Below, in pieces: positions 19,095 to 28,068 of a stretch of DNA of 64,000 nt (positions are counted from its first letter, which is position 1; every line of letters starts with the position of its first letter). The stretch comes from Methylophaga muralis (GTDB lineage Bacteria > Pseudomonadota > Gammaproteobacteria > Nitrosococcales > Methylophagaceae), in assembly GCF_001720165.1 (NCBI RefSeq), contig NZ_MCRI01000011.1, positions 1-64,000 of the forward strand, in the 5' to 3' direction. A model generated the notes under the pieces. It searched no databases. It was not told the DNA's origin and was given only the letters and a program-made list of their open reading frames with translations. The translations under genes were made by a program, and so were the position numbers.

Positions 19095-21296
19095 TTAATG
19101 GTTTGGTTGGCTATTAATGTTGATGGCTAGGTTTAAATGCTGACCATTACGTTTGTTGCGGTACATGGCTTCATCGGCAAGGGTGTAAAGCTGTTGTAAA
19201 TCGTAATCGCTTAACGATTTGGTTGTGGTTATACCAAAACTGTAATGCAGATGAATATCAGCATGAGTGGAGGCGTTGTAAATGTCGACTTTATTTGAAA
19301 GCCTTTGAAGAATGGTGGTTTGATCGGTGTCTTTTTGATTCACCATCAATACGACAAATTCATCAGCGCCTATCCTGCCAATCAAATCTGAATCTCGGAA
19401 TGTGGTATTCAATAGGCTTGAGAACTGCAGTAACGCATTATCACCAGCATGATGGCCTAGATTGTCATTGATTTGATTAAAGTTATCTAGGTCAAAATAG
19501 ACTAGAGAAGCTTCATAATCCTGGGTTTGGCACAAATGCAATACATGGTTGGCCCTGAATTCGAAGCCTCTTCTATTGAGCAGGCCGGTTAAATGGTCTT
19601 CACAGAGTAGTTGGTTGGTGGCGATTTCTTCTTCCACCATTAAGGCAAGTTCACGTAACAATCGGCAATCACGTTCACTCATATAACGTGGTTTTTGATC
19701 AATTACACAAACAGTACCCAATCTTTCCCCACTCGGAGCTCTGATAGGGTATCCGGCATAGAAGCGGATAAAGGGAGCCTTGATGACAAGAGGGTTATCA
19801 GAAAAACGTGGGTCAGAGATTGCATCATTCACTATAAAGCTGCTTTCTTGTTCAATTGTGTAATTGCAGAAGGCAATTTCGCGTGGAGTTTCATAAATGT
19901 CGACACCGACTTTTGATTTAAACCACTGTCTTTTCGAGTCAAGCAAAGTAATTAATGAAATCGGTACATCAAACATACGTTTTGCTAAGCGAGTTATCCG
20001 ATCAAAGCGCTGCTCAGCCAAAGTGTCCATAATTTGCAACGATTCGAGGGCTCTAATTCTTTGTTGCTCCAAGGCTAATTTGCGTTGTTGTAACCATTCA
20101 TTAATTTGATTCGCAGGTACCGGTTTACCAATAAAATACCCTTGTGCTTTATCACAACCGAGCTTTTGTAAAAATTGCAGGGTCGCATAGTCTTCGATGC
20201 CTTCAGCAATTACTCTCATATCCAGGCTATGAGCCAATTCAATGATGGCTTGAATCACTAATCTGGATTCACGAGATTGTTGCGCCGTCATCACAAAAGA
20301 TTTATCCACTTTCACTTCGGAAAATGGCATACGTACCAGTTGCAACATGGATGAAAAGCCAGTACCAAAATCATCTATCGATAATTGAAAGCCTTTCATC
20401 CGCAATCTGGTCAAAATATCCAATGACGCAACCGGATCATCCATTGCGCCGGTTTCAGTCAGTTCCAGCATGATGCTGTGAAGTTTGACATCATGTAATC
20501 CGCACAATGCTTCGACTTGATTAAACAAGTTGAGATTTGGTAACGACAGGGCGGAAATATTGATAGAGCAGATTAATTGACTAGCTTGTGCAGTGGCGGG
20601 GGGATGTCGTTGTTCTTTACAGAACTGATTAAACCAGGGTAATGCCTGCTCAAATACAAGAAGGGTTAAGTCATCAATTAAATGGTTTTGCTCTGCTATT
20701 GCAATAAATACATCAGGTGCAATGAAGCCGTGGTCAGAGTGATACCAGCGTGCCAACGCCTCAAAACCCGTTAATACACCACTAGCGCAACTCACTTTGG
20801 GTTGGTATGCCAAGGTAATATCACGATTTTTAATCGCCTCGGCAACATCCTTTGCAGTTATGGCGGGCAAGCTTAATCCTGATTGCTGATGCTGACCGCC
20901 GTCAATGAGGTCCGTTAGATTTGGTGACGGCAGGTCGATCATTTCGCGAAAAGCTTTAGGGTTAAAGGGTTTAGGGAGGATTCCAACTATATTTAACCCA
21001 TGAGCTGCGGCTGATCTTGCAGCAGCTTGAAGAACTTGATGTCCTACACCGCTGGTAATAATAATTTTGGCACTAACTTGTTGTTCACCTAATGCGCCCA
21101 GCACTTCAACGCCATCCATGTCTGGCATGATCAGATCAAGCGCGATATGTGTTGGCTTCCATTGTTGTAGCAGATCGAAAAAATCAGTGGCGGTAGTAGT
21201 TACCCGGACAGACATACCTGCATATTCTGCAACGTTGCGGATGGTTTCTCCGGTCAGTTCGTCATCATCTAATATCAGCAGTTTATGCTCAGACAT
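19095..21296 (-). CDS. Response regulator with EAL, GAF and degenerate GGDEF domains (c-di-GMP phosphodiesterase)
   Basis: The 733-residue protein runs REC (about 4-125, phospho-acceptor D54), EAL (about 155-400), GAF (about 420-555) and GGDEF (about 570-720). The EAL domain keeps its catalytic set (FEALARW, INISA, LELTETG, IDDFGTGFSS, VKVDKSF, AEGIE, AQGYFIG), so it should hydrolyse c-di-GMP. The GGDEF signature reads GADEF, so diguanylate cyclase activity is probably reduced or lost and the domain may only bind GTP. EAL placed before GGDEF is the reverse of the usual order. The gene starts 11 bases after the hybrid kinase stop, so the kinase is its likely phospho-donor. Confidence 0.88.
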   Translation of the reverse strand: MSEHKLLILDDDELTGETIRNVAEYAGMSVRVTTTATDFFDLLQQWKPTHIALDLIMPDMDGVEVLGALGEQQVSAKIIITSGVGHQVLQAAARSAAAHGLNIVGILPKPFNPKAFREMIDLPSPNLTDLIDGGQHQQSGLSLPAITAKDVAEAIKNRDITLAYQPKVSCASGVLTGFEALARWYHSDHGFIAPDVFIAIAEQNHLIDDLTLLVFEQALPWFNQFCKEQRHPPATAQASQLICSINISALSLPNLNLFNQVEALCGLHDVKLHSIMLELTETGAMDDPVASLDILTRLRMKGFQLSIDDFGTGFSSMLQLVRMPFSEVKVDKSFVMTAQQSRESRLVIQAIIELAHSLDMRVIAEGIEDYATLQFLQKLGCDKAQGYFIGKPVPANQINEWLQQRKLALEQQRIRALESLQIMDTLAEQRFDRITRLAKRMFDVPISLITLLDSKRQWFKSKVGVDIYETPREIAFCNYTIEQESSFIVNDAISDPRFSDNPLVIKAPFIRFYAGYPIRAPSGERLGTVCVIDQKPRYMSERDCRLLRELALMVEEEIATNQLLCEDHLTGLLNRRGFEFRANHVLHLCQTQDYEASLVYFDLDNFNQINDNLGHHAGDNALLQFSSLLNTTFRDSDLIGRIGADEFVVLMVNQKDTDQTTILQRLSNKVDIYNASTHADIHLHYSFGITTTKSLSDYDLQQLYTLADEAMYRNKRNGQHLNLAININSQPNH

Positions 21297-21307
21297 GTAT
21301 CTTTCTC

Positions 21308-24300
21308 TCAGCTTTTATAAGTGAGCATTTGCGCGACCCTGTTTAAAAGAGCCGCACGATGGTAAGGCTTATTCAAAATAGCAATGCTGCCGTTTTGAAT
21401 TTCTTCATCTGTCAAAGCTTTTTCAGTGTAGCCAGAGGTATAAAGAACCGGCAGGTTTTTACGAAGCTGTTTCGCTTGCTGAGCCAATTCATAGCCACTT
21501 AGTCCGCCAGGCATTAATACATCAGTGAACAGTAAATCAATTTGCTGTGCAGAAGCAAGCCAGTTTAATGCTTGATGGCCGTCAGCAGCAGCAAGAACTT
21601 GATACCCAGCATCGCGCAGTTGAGAGATGGCATACTGCCGTACCAGATCATTGTCCTCGACAACCAAAATCGTCTGTTGAGAATTTTGTAATGGCATTGG
21701 AGCTTCAATATCATGAAGAATTGCTGCAGGAGACACCGTGTCAGTATGCGGGAGAAACAACTGAAAGCGTGTGCCATGACCGTGTTCAGACTGAACCTCA
21801 ATATTTCCGCCGGACTGTTTAATGAAACCAAACACCATGCTTAAGCCTAAACCACTGCCTTTACCCGTTGGTTTGGTGGTGAAAAATGGTTCAAAAACTT
21901 TATCTAGCAAGTCCTGTGGTATGCCATCACCGTTATCCATCACATCAATTTTGACGTATTCACCTGCAGCCATTTCATTCTGAGATGAAGTATCTGGATT
22001 GAGTAAAATAAACCTCTCAGTACTTATCATCAATTTGCCACCATCAGGCATCGCATCTCGCGCATTAAGCGTAAGATTTAATAAACTGCTTTCTAGTTGA
22101 ACCGGATCGATCATCACTGGCCAGATATCGCTGCTGAGATTCAAATCCAGTTGATATTTATTCCCCAGTGAACTTCGTAACAATGCTTCCATATTTCGGA
22201 TCAGCATATTGATATTAACCGCTTCTGGAGACAGTGGCTGACGCCTAGCAAATGCCAGTAGATTACGGGTTAACCCTGCGCCTCGTTCAGCTGCACTGCT
22301 AATAAGTCTGGCAAGTGGTTGTAAAGAAGGCTTTTCAGACAGTTCATCAATTAATAATTCGCTATTTCCAGTGATGACCGTTAACAGGTTATTGAAATCA
22401 TGTGCAATACCTCCAGTCAACTGGCCAATTGCTTCCATACGCTGTGCCAGTTGTAATTGTTTTTGAATATGTATTTCTTCGGTAATATCTCGCTCCACTG
22501 AGACCCAATGGGTGTACCAGCCTGCGGTTAAGCCAATCGGTACACTGTTTAATTCCAGCACTATCTCTCGACCGCTTTTATGATATTGCGTCAGTTGAGC
22601 TCGAATCGGTTGCCAGGTTTTGTAAGCCAATTTGATTTTGTTTAGCTCATTTTTTTCCGTTTTAGGGCCGTGCAGGATATTAAGAGTTTTGCCGATGACT
22701 TCTTGACGGTTGTAACCGGTTATCCGTTCAAAGGCACTGTTCACAAAAACAATATTCGGTTTTTCGTGAGCATAACGTGGCGCTTCGGTAATGATGACCA
22801 CATCATTTAGTTGCGAAACAGCACTTCGTAGTAGTTTTAGTTCTTCACTTTCTCTTCTTTGCCGTGTGATGTCCCGCAAATAGACGGTTAAGCCTTTGCT
22901 TGATGGATAAATCTTGATATCCAGCCATAATTGTTTTGCTTCATAAAAATGTTCAAAGGAAATCACCTGCTGTTGTGCTAATGCCAAAGATAATTTTTTA
23001 AGCATAGCTCCCGTCGGATCAATATCAGTATTTTCAATGCCTTTATCATTCAGCAAAATTGAGCGTGGCGTGTTTAATAGCGTTACTGCCTGATTATTCA
23101 CATAGTTGAAGCGCAAGTTGCTATTTAACGTAAAAAAAGCGTCGGTAATGCTGTCCAGCGTGTTTTGTAACTGCAGTGATAATGTTTCACTTTGTTGTTG
23201 CAGCATTTTTATTTGATTGATATTGATGCTGGAGCCATACCATTTAGTGATTTGACCTTGTTCATTACGAATGGGGCTAGCTTGAGCCAAAAACCAGATG
23301 TATTCATTATCAAAGCGACGCAGACGATATTCATCCGAGTATGCATCACCGGTTTTTATGGAATACAGCCAGCGTTCTTGTACTCGAGCCTGATCCTCTG
23401 GATGTAATAACTCAATCCAATGTTGCCGAACATGTGCTGCGGGCTTACCAAAAAAAGCTACCGTAAGCTCAGATACCGAGTCGATGGAACCTTCTGCGGT
23501 AACCGTCCACATGAACTGGTGTGTACTCTCCGCCATATAATGCGAACGACGTTGTGCTTCAGCCAGATTTGCCTCGACGAGTTTGCTGTCATTTACATCT
23601 TGGATCACGCCCTGAATTTGTGTTGGTAATCGCGCATCATGATGAGCCATTATCCGTATCCGATGCGGTCCATCTGTGCCGATCATTGAGAACTCGCCAT
23701 CCAATGGAGCTTGATGGCTGAGCGAGTTATTCAACGCTTGATTTAGCGTGTTTTGCTGTTGGGCTATAAACAAAGAGACAAAGTGCTGTTGAGAAATATT
23801 GCTATGGCCGGGTTGATGGATTAGACGAGCCGCTTCGGGACTTAGCTGTAAATGTCCAGAGTTATCTAATTGCCAATAACCTAGTTTTGCAATTCCTGCG
23901 GCGAGCTTAAGTTGTTGTTGAGATTTAGTCTGTTGCTGTTGTGAGCGGATGGTAAAGCTGCTTAGCAAAAAAATCGTCATTAAAGCCAGAGTAGCGAGTA
24001 TACGATTGGCGATAAACTGAGTTTTTAACAAACTATCAAAGCTGATCGGCATAATAAGAGAGCCGGCCCAGATTAAAATTACGCAAAGAATAAATGTTAT
24101 GGTAAGGCGGCGAAGACTTTTGCCTAGCCCAGACAACATTAGAATGGGGGCGTACAATACACCATGAGCAAATCCTGCAATCGTGTATCTATCGGTCACA
24201 AATACAATTATCAGCAATAAAAAAATCAGCCAGTCAAATAGACGGCTGTTCAATAAACGGCTCATAGTCTGATTCATATATAGATGACTCCAGTCATCCT

Positions 24301-24313
24301 GCTTGGGTGACAA
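21308..24313 (-). CDS. Membrane-bound multi-PAS hybrid histidine kinase
   Basis: The 1001-residue protein has four to five N-terminal membrane segments (about residues 22-125), then up to four PAS domains (about 135-245, 260-375, 385-490, 500-630). HisKA follows with phospho-acceptor motif GGIAHDFNNLLTVI (about 655), a HATPase (N box LLNLTLNARDAMPDGG, G1 DNGDGIP, G2 GKGSGLGLSMV), and a C-terminal receiver (TILVVEDNDLVR, D in LFTDVLMPGG, K in LNKPY). The AHDFNN type of HisKA is common in hybrid kinases with attached receivers. It is the first gene of a two-gene unit with the REC-EAL-GAF-GGDEF protein, linking an unknown membrane or redox cue to c-di-GMP turnover. Confidence 0.88.
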   Translation of the reverse strand: MSPKQDDWSHLYMNQTMSRLLNSRLFDWLIFLLLIIVFVTDRYTIAGFAHGVLYAPILMLSGLGKSLRRLTITFILCVILIWAGSLIMPISFDSLLKTQFIANRILATLALMTIFLLSSFTIRSQQQQTKSQQQLKLAAGIAKLGYWQLDNSGHLQLSPEAARLIHQPGHSNISQQHFVSLFIAQQQNTLNQALNNSLSHQAPLDGEFSMIGTDGPHRIRIMAHHDARLPTQIQGVIQDVNDSKLVEANLAEAQRRSHYMAESTHQFMWTVTAEGSIDSVSELTVAFFGKPAAHVRQHWIELLHPEDQARVQERWLYSIKTGDAYSDEYRLRRFDNEYIWFLAQASPIRNEQGQITKWYGSSININQIKMLQQQSETLSLQLQNTLDSITDAFFTLNSNLRFNYVNNQAVTLLNTPRSILLNDKGIENTDIDPTGAMLKKLSLALAQQQVISFEHFYEAKQLWLDIKIYPSSKGLTVYLRDITRQRRESEELKLLRSAVSQLNDVVIITEAPRYAHEKPNIVFVNSAFERITGYNRQEVIGKTLNILHGPKTEKNELNKIKLAYKTWQPIRAQLTQYHKSGREIVLELNSVPIGLTAGWYTHWVSVERDITEEIHIQKQLQLAQRMEAIGQLTGGIAHDFNNLLTVITGNSELLIDELSEKPSLQPLARLISSAAERGAGLTRNLLAFARRQPLSPEAVNINMLIRNMEALLRSSLGNKYQLDLNLSSDIWPVMIDPVQLESSLLNLTLNARDAMPDGGKLMISTERFILLNPDTSSQNEMAAGEYVKIDVMDNGDGIPQDLLDKVFEPFFTTKPTGKGSGLGLSMVFGFIKQSGGNIEVQSEHGHGTRFQLFLPHTDTVSPAAILHDIEAPMPLQNSQQTILVVEDNDLVRQYAISQLRDAGYQVLAAADGHQALNWLASAQQIDLLFTDVLMPGGLSGYELAQQAKQLRKNLPVLYTSGYTEKALTDEEIQNGSIAILNKPYHRAALLNRVAQMLTYKS

Positions 24314-24420
24314 AATGCAACTCAGAATGTGAATATACTGGAATAGTGAGAGGCGTCACATGCTTTTAATATTCAGCGCTGCTAATTGCCGTTGCGGCGA
24401 GTGATAGCGGGATAGCCGAA

Positions 24421-24984
24421 TTAACAATAAATATTTTTTTCGGTAACAATATAGTCCATTGGCACGTCATGCGGCTGAGGATGAATGCTTGGCAGTTGCA
24501 TCCACTGATAGCCGATACCAATGCTTAGAGGTTTTGTCGGAGTAGCTAAACTTCGATCATAAAAACCGCCACCATTACCTAGACGGTATAAATCGATATC
24601 AAAACCGACCAAGGGAATAATTAGCACATCTGGCTGAACGATAAGGGTATTTTGAGGAACAGGAATATCCCAAATCTCTGCCTGCATAAACGAGTCTGGT
24701 CCCCATTGGCGAAACTCTAAGGCTTTATCAGCATCGATAATTTTCGGTAAGGCTGCATCCCAACCTTGTTTGATAAGGCCGAAAATAAAATCGCGGCAAT
24801 CAATCTCTCCACGAATTGGCCAATAAAATCCGATGGTGCCTTTGGGTAAGGGGGCGATGATGGATTGTAAATTTTTAAATAATGCGGCTTGGTGTAACAG
24901 ACGTAATTCATTGGCAAATCCGAGACGTTTTTCAGTCAAACTAAATCGTTGTTCACTGCGCCATTTCTGCCAAGAAGTTTTCAT
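24421..24984 (-). CDS. fau: 5-formyltetrahydrofolate cyclo-ligase
   Basis: The 187-residue protein fits the 5-FTHF cyclo-ligase family in length. It has an N-terminal basic helix (WQKWRSEQRF), the substrate segment GFYWPIRGEIDCRDF, and the signature PLVGFDIDLYRLGNGGGFYDR with the ATP-binding GxGGGxYDR loop. It converts 5-formyl-THF to 5,10-methenyl-THF with ATP, recycling an inhibitory folate. That is relevant to C1 metabolism in a methylotroph. Its start overlaps the stop of the nsrR gene by 4 bases, so it is co-transcribed and probably translationally coupled with the NO-sensing regulator, an uncommon pairing. Confidence 0.88.
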   Translation of the reverse strand: MKTSWQKWRSEQRFSLTEKRLGFANELRLLHQAALFKNLQSIIAPLPKGTIGFYWPIRGEIDCRDFIFGLIKQGWDAALPKIIDADKALEFRQWGPDSFMQAEIWDIPVPQNTLIVQPDVLIIPLVGFDIDLYRLGNGGGFYDRSLATPTKPLSIGIGYQWMQLPSIHPQPHDVPMDYIVTEKNIYC

Positions 24985-25421
24985 GTGGATTCTGGGATTT
25001 CCAGTAACTCTTGTAAACGATCTTTGTTAAAGATGACGTCGGCCAGAGTATAGTCATCCAATACATTTAAAAATGCTGCCTGAGCTTTATGAAGTGCGTT
25101 TCTCAAGATGCACGCCGGTTGGATTGGGCAGGCGATTTCATCACTAAAGCAGGGAAGTAATTGCAAGTTTTCGGTTTTACGAACTAACTTGCCAATGCCG
25201 ATATCTGCAACGGGTAAGGCCAGTTTTAAACCACCCCCCCGACCACGATGGCTGACAATATAGCCATGTTGAACCAGTGTTTGCGCGACTTTGGCAAGGT
25301 GATTGGAAGAAATGTCGAATCGTGTCGCTGCATCCTGAATGGTTGCAGGTTGCTTACCATGATGTACTGCCAGATACACTAACAATCTAAGCGCATAGTC
25401 GGTATGCGTGGTGAGTTGCAT
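24981..25421 (-). CDS. nsrR: Rrf2-family nitric-oxide-sensing repressor NsrR
   Basis: The 146-residue protein has an N-terminal winged helix-turn-helix (MQLTTHTDYALRLLVYLAV ... RFDISSNHLAKVAQTLVQHG). The Rrf2 wing GRGGGLKLA follows, then three cysteines at 91, 98 and 104 (C-x6-C-x5-C) for an Fe-S cluster. The start MQLT-x-x-TDYALR-LxYLA and the context divergent from flavohaemoglobin identify it as NsrR rather than IscR. NO damages the cluster and relieves repression. A good NsrR-like palindrome lies in the 86-base gap to hmp, so it should control hmp and perhaps itself. Confidence 0.9.
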   Translation of the reverse strand: MQLTTHTDYALRLLVYLAVHHGKQPATIQDAATRFDISSNHLAKVAQTLVQHGYIVSHRGRGGGLKLALPVADIGIGKLVRKTENLQLLPCFSDEIACPIQPACILRNALHKAQAAFLNVLDDYTLADVIFNKDRLQELLEIPEST

Positions 25422-25464
25422 TTTTCGTTAACTCCTAAAAGATGGACAATACTATGCGTTTTTA

Positions 25465-25487
25465 AATAAGCATGTAAAATACCTATT
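25465..25487. promoter_or_regulatory. Predicted NsrR operator in the nsrR-hmp intergenic region
   Basis: AATAAGCATGT-A-AAATACCTATT is an 11-1-11 dyad. Against the enterobacterial NsrR consensus (AAGATGYATTT-N-AAATRCATCTT) the left half matches 8 of 11 positions and the right half 9 of 11. It sits 21 bases upstream of the hmp start, where bound repressor would block transcription. Confidence 0.7.
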
Positions 25488-25507
25488 TAAACGATAGGAG
25501 TTTGGCA

Positions 25508-26722
25508 ATGAAGCCAGAAACTTTCGATATTATTCGTCAAACACTGCCAATATTAGAGCTGCATGGCGAGAAAATAGCGGATTGTTTTTACAAAAATATG
25601 TTCCGAAACAATCCGGAAGTAAAAACTTTTTTTAATCCGGCTCATCAACACGAAGGCACGCAACAACGCGCCTTGGCAGGTGCACTCTGCGCCTATGCCC
25701 AACATGCTGATAATCCTGAAAAATTAAAGCACGCAATTGAATTGATCGCGCACAAACATGTTGCTTTAGGCATTAAGCCAGAGCATTACCCCATCGTTGG
25801 GAATAATCTGTTATTAACATTACGTGAAGTTTTAGGTGAGGCTGCAAGCGACGATATTATTGATGCCTGGGCTGATGCTTATGGGTTATTAGCAGGACTG
25901 TTTATCGATAGAGAAGATGATTTATATAATCAACAAACTCAGCAACATGGTTGGCAAGGCTTCAAAGCTTTTAACCTGATTCGACGTCATCAGGAAAGCA
26001 GCAACATCACTTCTTTCTATTTAAGTCCGATGGATAAAAAGCCCTTACAAGCCTATCTGCCAGGCCAATACATTACCCTTAAAGTTCAGCTGGCCGACGG
26101 CAGCCAAGTGATGCGCAATTATAGTTTGTCTGCTGCTCCGCGAGAAGATTACTTTCGTATCAGTGTCAAAAAAGAAAAAAACCAATTGCCTGAACATGCG
26201 GATGGCGTGGTATCTAATCGTTTACATGATAATTTTCACGAAGGCGATCAGCTTTTAGTGACACCCCCAAGTGGTGTTTTTACTTTGAAGCTGCCATCAG
26301 ATAACCATCGGCGGGTGGTATTTATTGCCGGTGGCGTTGGCATCACCCCACTGCTTTCCATGCTACATCATGGGTTAGCCCATTCTCCGTATCGGCCTTT
26401 TACCTTAATACAATTGGCCAGAAATAATGATGTTTTGCCGTTTCATGAAGAGCTGTTAGTTCTGGCTCACACCTATGAAAATTTTGACTGGCATGTTCGC
26501 CTGAGCCAACCTGCTTCAATCGTCAATTCTGACAAATTGCACCAAAGCCTAGGTCACATAGATAAAGCCTTATTGGAGCAGTTATTGCCAGATCCTCAAG
26601 CGGATTATTACCTGTGCGGTCCGAAAGCAATGATGAAGGCAACACGATTATTGCTTCAACAGCGCGGTGTTGAAGATTCAGCCATCTTTGCAGAGTTTTT
26701 TGGTCCGGCTGAAGCTCTCTAA
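25508..26722 (+). CDS. hmp: Flavohaemoglobin (nitric oxide dioxygenase)
   Basis: The 404-residue protein has a globin domain (about 1-140) with proximal His near residue 84 (AHKHVALGIKPEHY). A ferredoxin-reductase FAD domain follows (about 150-255, RNYSLS motif) and an NAD domain (about 265-400, GGVGITPLLSML and YYLCGPKAMM). It oxidises NO to nitrate with O2 and NADH. ATG 25508 is chosen over an in-frame TTG at 25502 because ATAGGAG ends 7 bases before the ATG. It is divergent from nsrR across a predicted NsrR site and is followed by an HPP membrane protein gene. Confidence 0.95.
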   Translation: MKPETFDIIRQTLPILELHGEKIADCFYKNMFRNNPEVKTFFNPAHQHEGTQQRALAGALCAYAQHADNPEKLKHAIELIAHKHVALGIKPEHYPIVGNNLLLTLREVLGEAASDDIIDAWADAYGLLAGLFIDREDDLYNQQTQQHGWQGFKAFNLIRRHQESSNITSFYLSPMDKKPLQAYLPGQYITLKVQLADGSQVMRNYSLSAAPREDYFRISVKKEKNQLPEHADGVVSNRLHDNFHEGDQLLVTPPSGVFTLKLPSDNHRRVVFIAGGVGITPLLSMLHHGLAHSPYRPFTLIQLARNNDVLPFHEELLVLAHTYENFDWHVRLSQPASIVNSDKLHQSLGHIDKALLEQLLPDPQADYYLCGPKAMMKATRLLLQQRGVEDSAIFAEFFGPAEAL

Positions 26723-26813
26723 CAAATCTTCTTCAAACAAATAGTGAAATCCGTTTGCTTCAAGAGTGCCAGTAGATGGATTTCAACCTTCATCAGTAAA
26801 GCATCATCACGCA

Positions 26814-27533
26814 ATGAATTCATTCAAAGTTTTGCAAAAAGTATTATCAAATCATCCTAAATCCAGAGAGATAATAAGCGCTAGCCTTGGGGCATTTACT
26901 GCAATTTTGCTGCTAATGTCCCTCATAAGCCGGCTTCAACTCACAATGGAAATGGAATTATTGGTGCTTGCCTCAATGGGAGCGTCAACGTTTTTATTAT
27001 TCGTGTTGCCGCATAGTCCTATGGCACAGCCTTGGCCATTAATGGCAGGCCATTTAATTGCTGCTGTTGTCGGAGTGAACTGTAATTATTGGATAGCCGA
27101 TCCAATTATCGCCACAGCAACAGCTGTGGGGTTATCAGTATTTTTAATGCATCTATTGCATGCCCTACATCCCCCAGCCGCCGCTACCGCAATAATTGCT
27201 GTAATCGGCCTTCCGGAACACAGCGCCATTGCCTGGCAGTTTGTTTATGCCGTGGTGATCATCAATGCTGGAGGCCTGCTTTTCCTCTCGTTATTGATTA
27301 ACAATCTCCTGCCGGGTCGCCATTATCCACAACGAGATAGCCACCATAAACATCATCAGCAATTTATTAAAAGTGCGGATGAAAAACTGCTGTTAAACGA
27401 AGCGGATTTTCACTGGGCACTTTCTCAAATAGATACCGTCATAGATGTTTCAGAAACAGATTTAGTGGATTTATATGAGTTTGCTGCTGAACATGCAGAA
27501 CAACGAAATATAAATCAAAAAAATAAAAATTAA
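26814..27533 (+). CDS. HPP-family integral membrane protein
   Basis: The product has about 239 residues (255 if the GTG at 26766 is used; neither start has a strong ribosome site). Its four hydrophobic segments include the family signature LLHALHPPAAATAIIAV, which gives the HPP family its name, and the preceding GASTFLLFVLPHSPMAQP motif. HPP proteins of cyanobacteria and chloroplasts have been linked to nitrite transport. The location 43-91 bases after hmp suggests control by NsrR and a role with nitrogen oxides here. A C-terminal His-rich loop (HYPQRDSHHKHHQQF) and an acidic tail follow the membrane part. Confidence 0.8.
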   Translation: MNSFKVLQKVLSNHPKSREIISASLGAFTAILLLMSLISRLQLTMEMELLVLASMGASTFLLFVLPHSPMAQPWPLMAGHLIAAVVGVNCNYWIADPIIATATAVGLSVFLMHLLHALHPPAAATAIIAVIGLPEHSAIAWQFVYAVVIINAGGLLFLSLLINNLLPGRHYPQRDSHHKHHQQFIKSADEKLLLNEADFHWALSQIDTVIDVSETDLVDLYEFAAEHAEQRNINQKNKN

Positions 27534-27542
27534 TTGTATTCA

Positions 27543-27570
27543 GTTTGATTTAAGTTTGGTTTTGTAAAGT
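27543..27570 (+). promoter_or_regulatory. Predicted response-regulator box and -10 element before PepSY gene 1
   Basis: GTTTGA-TTTAA-GTTTGG (6-5-6 direct repeat, 27543-27559) is preceded by TTCA and followed after exactly five bases by TAAAGT (27565-27570). The same arrangement precedes the other two PepSY genes. OmpR/PmrA-class regulators bind such direct repeats. Confidence 0.6.
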
Positions 27571-27602
27571 GAACCCACCTTAATCGGAAAGGAGTACCAA
27601 AA

Positions 27603-27920
27603 ATGAAAAATTTAAATAAAATGACATTAGCGACATTACTTGCTTCAGCGCTGACATTTTCAGCTGCAACTGCAATCGCTGATGATGATTTAGCTTCAAT
27701 GCAAATGAAAGTTGAACAGTTTGGTTTGATAAGCATTGATGAGGCTAAAAACATCGCATTACAGGAAAAACCAGGCGTAGTTAAAGATATCGAACTGGAT
27801 AGTATTGATAACGGCGGTGGCTGGGAATATGAAGTTGAAGTAGTCCAGGAAGACGGTACTGAATGGGATATCGATATTCATGCCAAAACTGGTGAGCTTC
27901 GTAAAGTAGAACGTGATTGA
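27603..27920 (+). CDS. Periplasmic PepSY-domain protein 1
   Basis: The 105-residue product has a signal peptide (cleavage near ATAIADD) and one PepSY domain (about 33-105). The pattern is GLISIDEAKNIALQEKPGVV, then GGGWEYEVEVVQEDGTEWD, then IDIHAKTGELRKVERD. PepSY domains are found in peptidase propeptides and in small periplasmic proteins thought to bind peptides or modulate sensors. It closely resembles the protein from 28069 and shares its overall plan with the one from 30398. A good AAAGGAG ribosome site precedes the ATG and a strong terminator follows, so it is its own transcription unit. Confidence 0.85.
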   Translation: MKNLNKMTLATLLASALTFSAATAIADDDLASMQMKVEQFGLISIDEAKNIALQEKPGVVKDIELDSIDNGGGWEYEVEVVQEDGTEWDIDIHAKTGELRKVERD

Positions 27921-27951
27921 TAGTTAACTCTATCCTGGTGTAAAAAGCAGC

Positions 27952-27978
27952 GGCCCGTCTTTGACGGGCCGTTTTTTT
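27952..27978 (+). terminator. Rho-independent terminator of PepSY gene 1
   Basis: CGGCCCGTC-TTT-GACGGGCCG forms a 9-bp GC-rich stem followed by TTTTTTT. Confidence 0.93.
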
Positions 27979-28012
27979 ATTTGTTGTAGCTAAAAATAGA
28001 TTGAATAATTCA

Positions 28013-28040
28013 GCTTAATTTAATTTTAATTTTATATCGT
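28013..28040 (+). promoter_or_regulatory. Predicted response-regulator box and -10 element before PepSY gene 2
   Basis: GCTTAA-TTTAA-TTTTAA (28013-28029) is preceded by TTCA and followed after exactly five bases by TATCGT (28035-28040). The spacing is identical to that upstream of PepSY genes 1 and 3. Confidence 0.6.
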
Positions 28041-28068
28041 AAAAATCCATAACTAATAAGGTGGCGAT

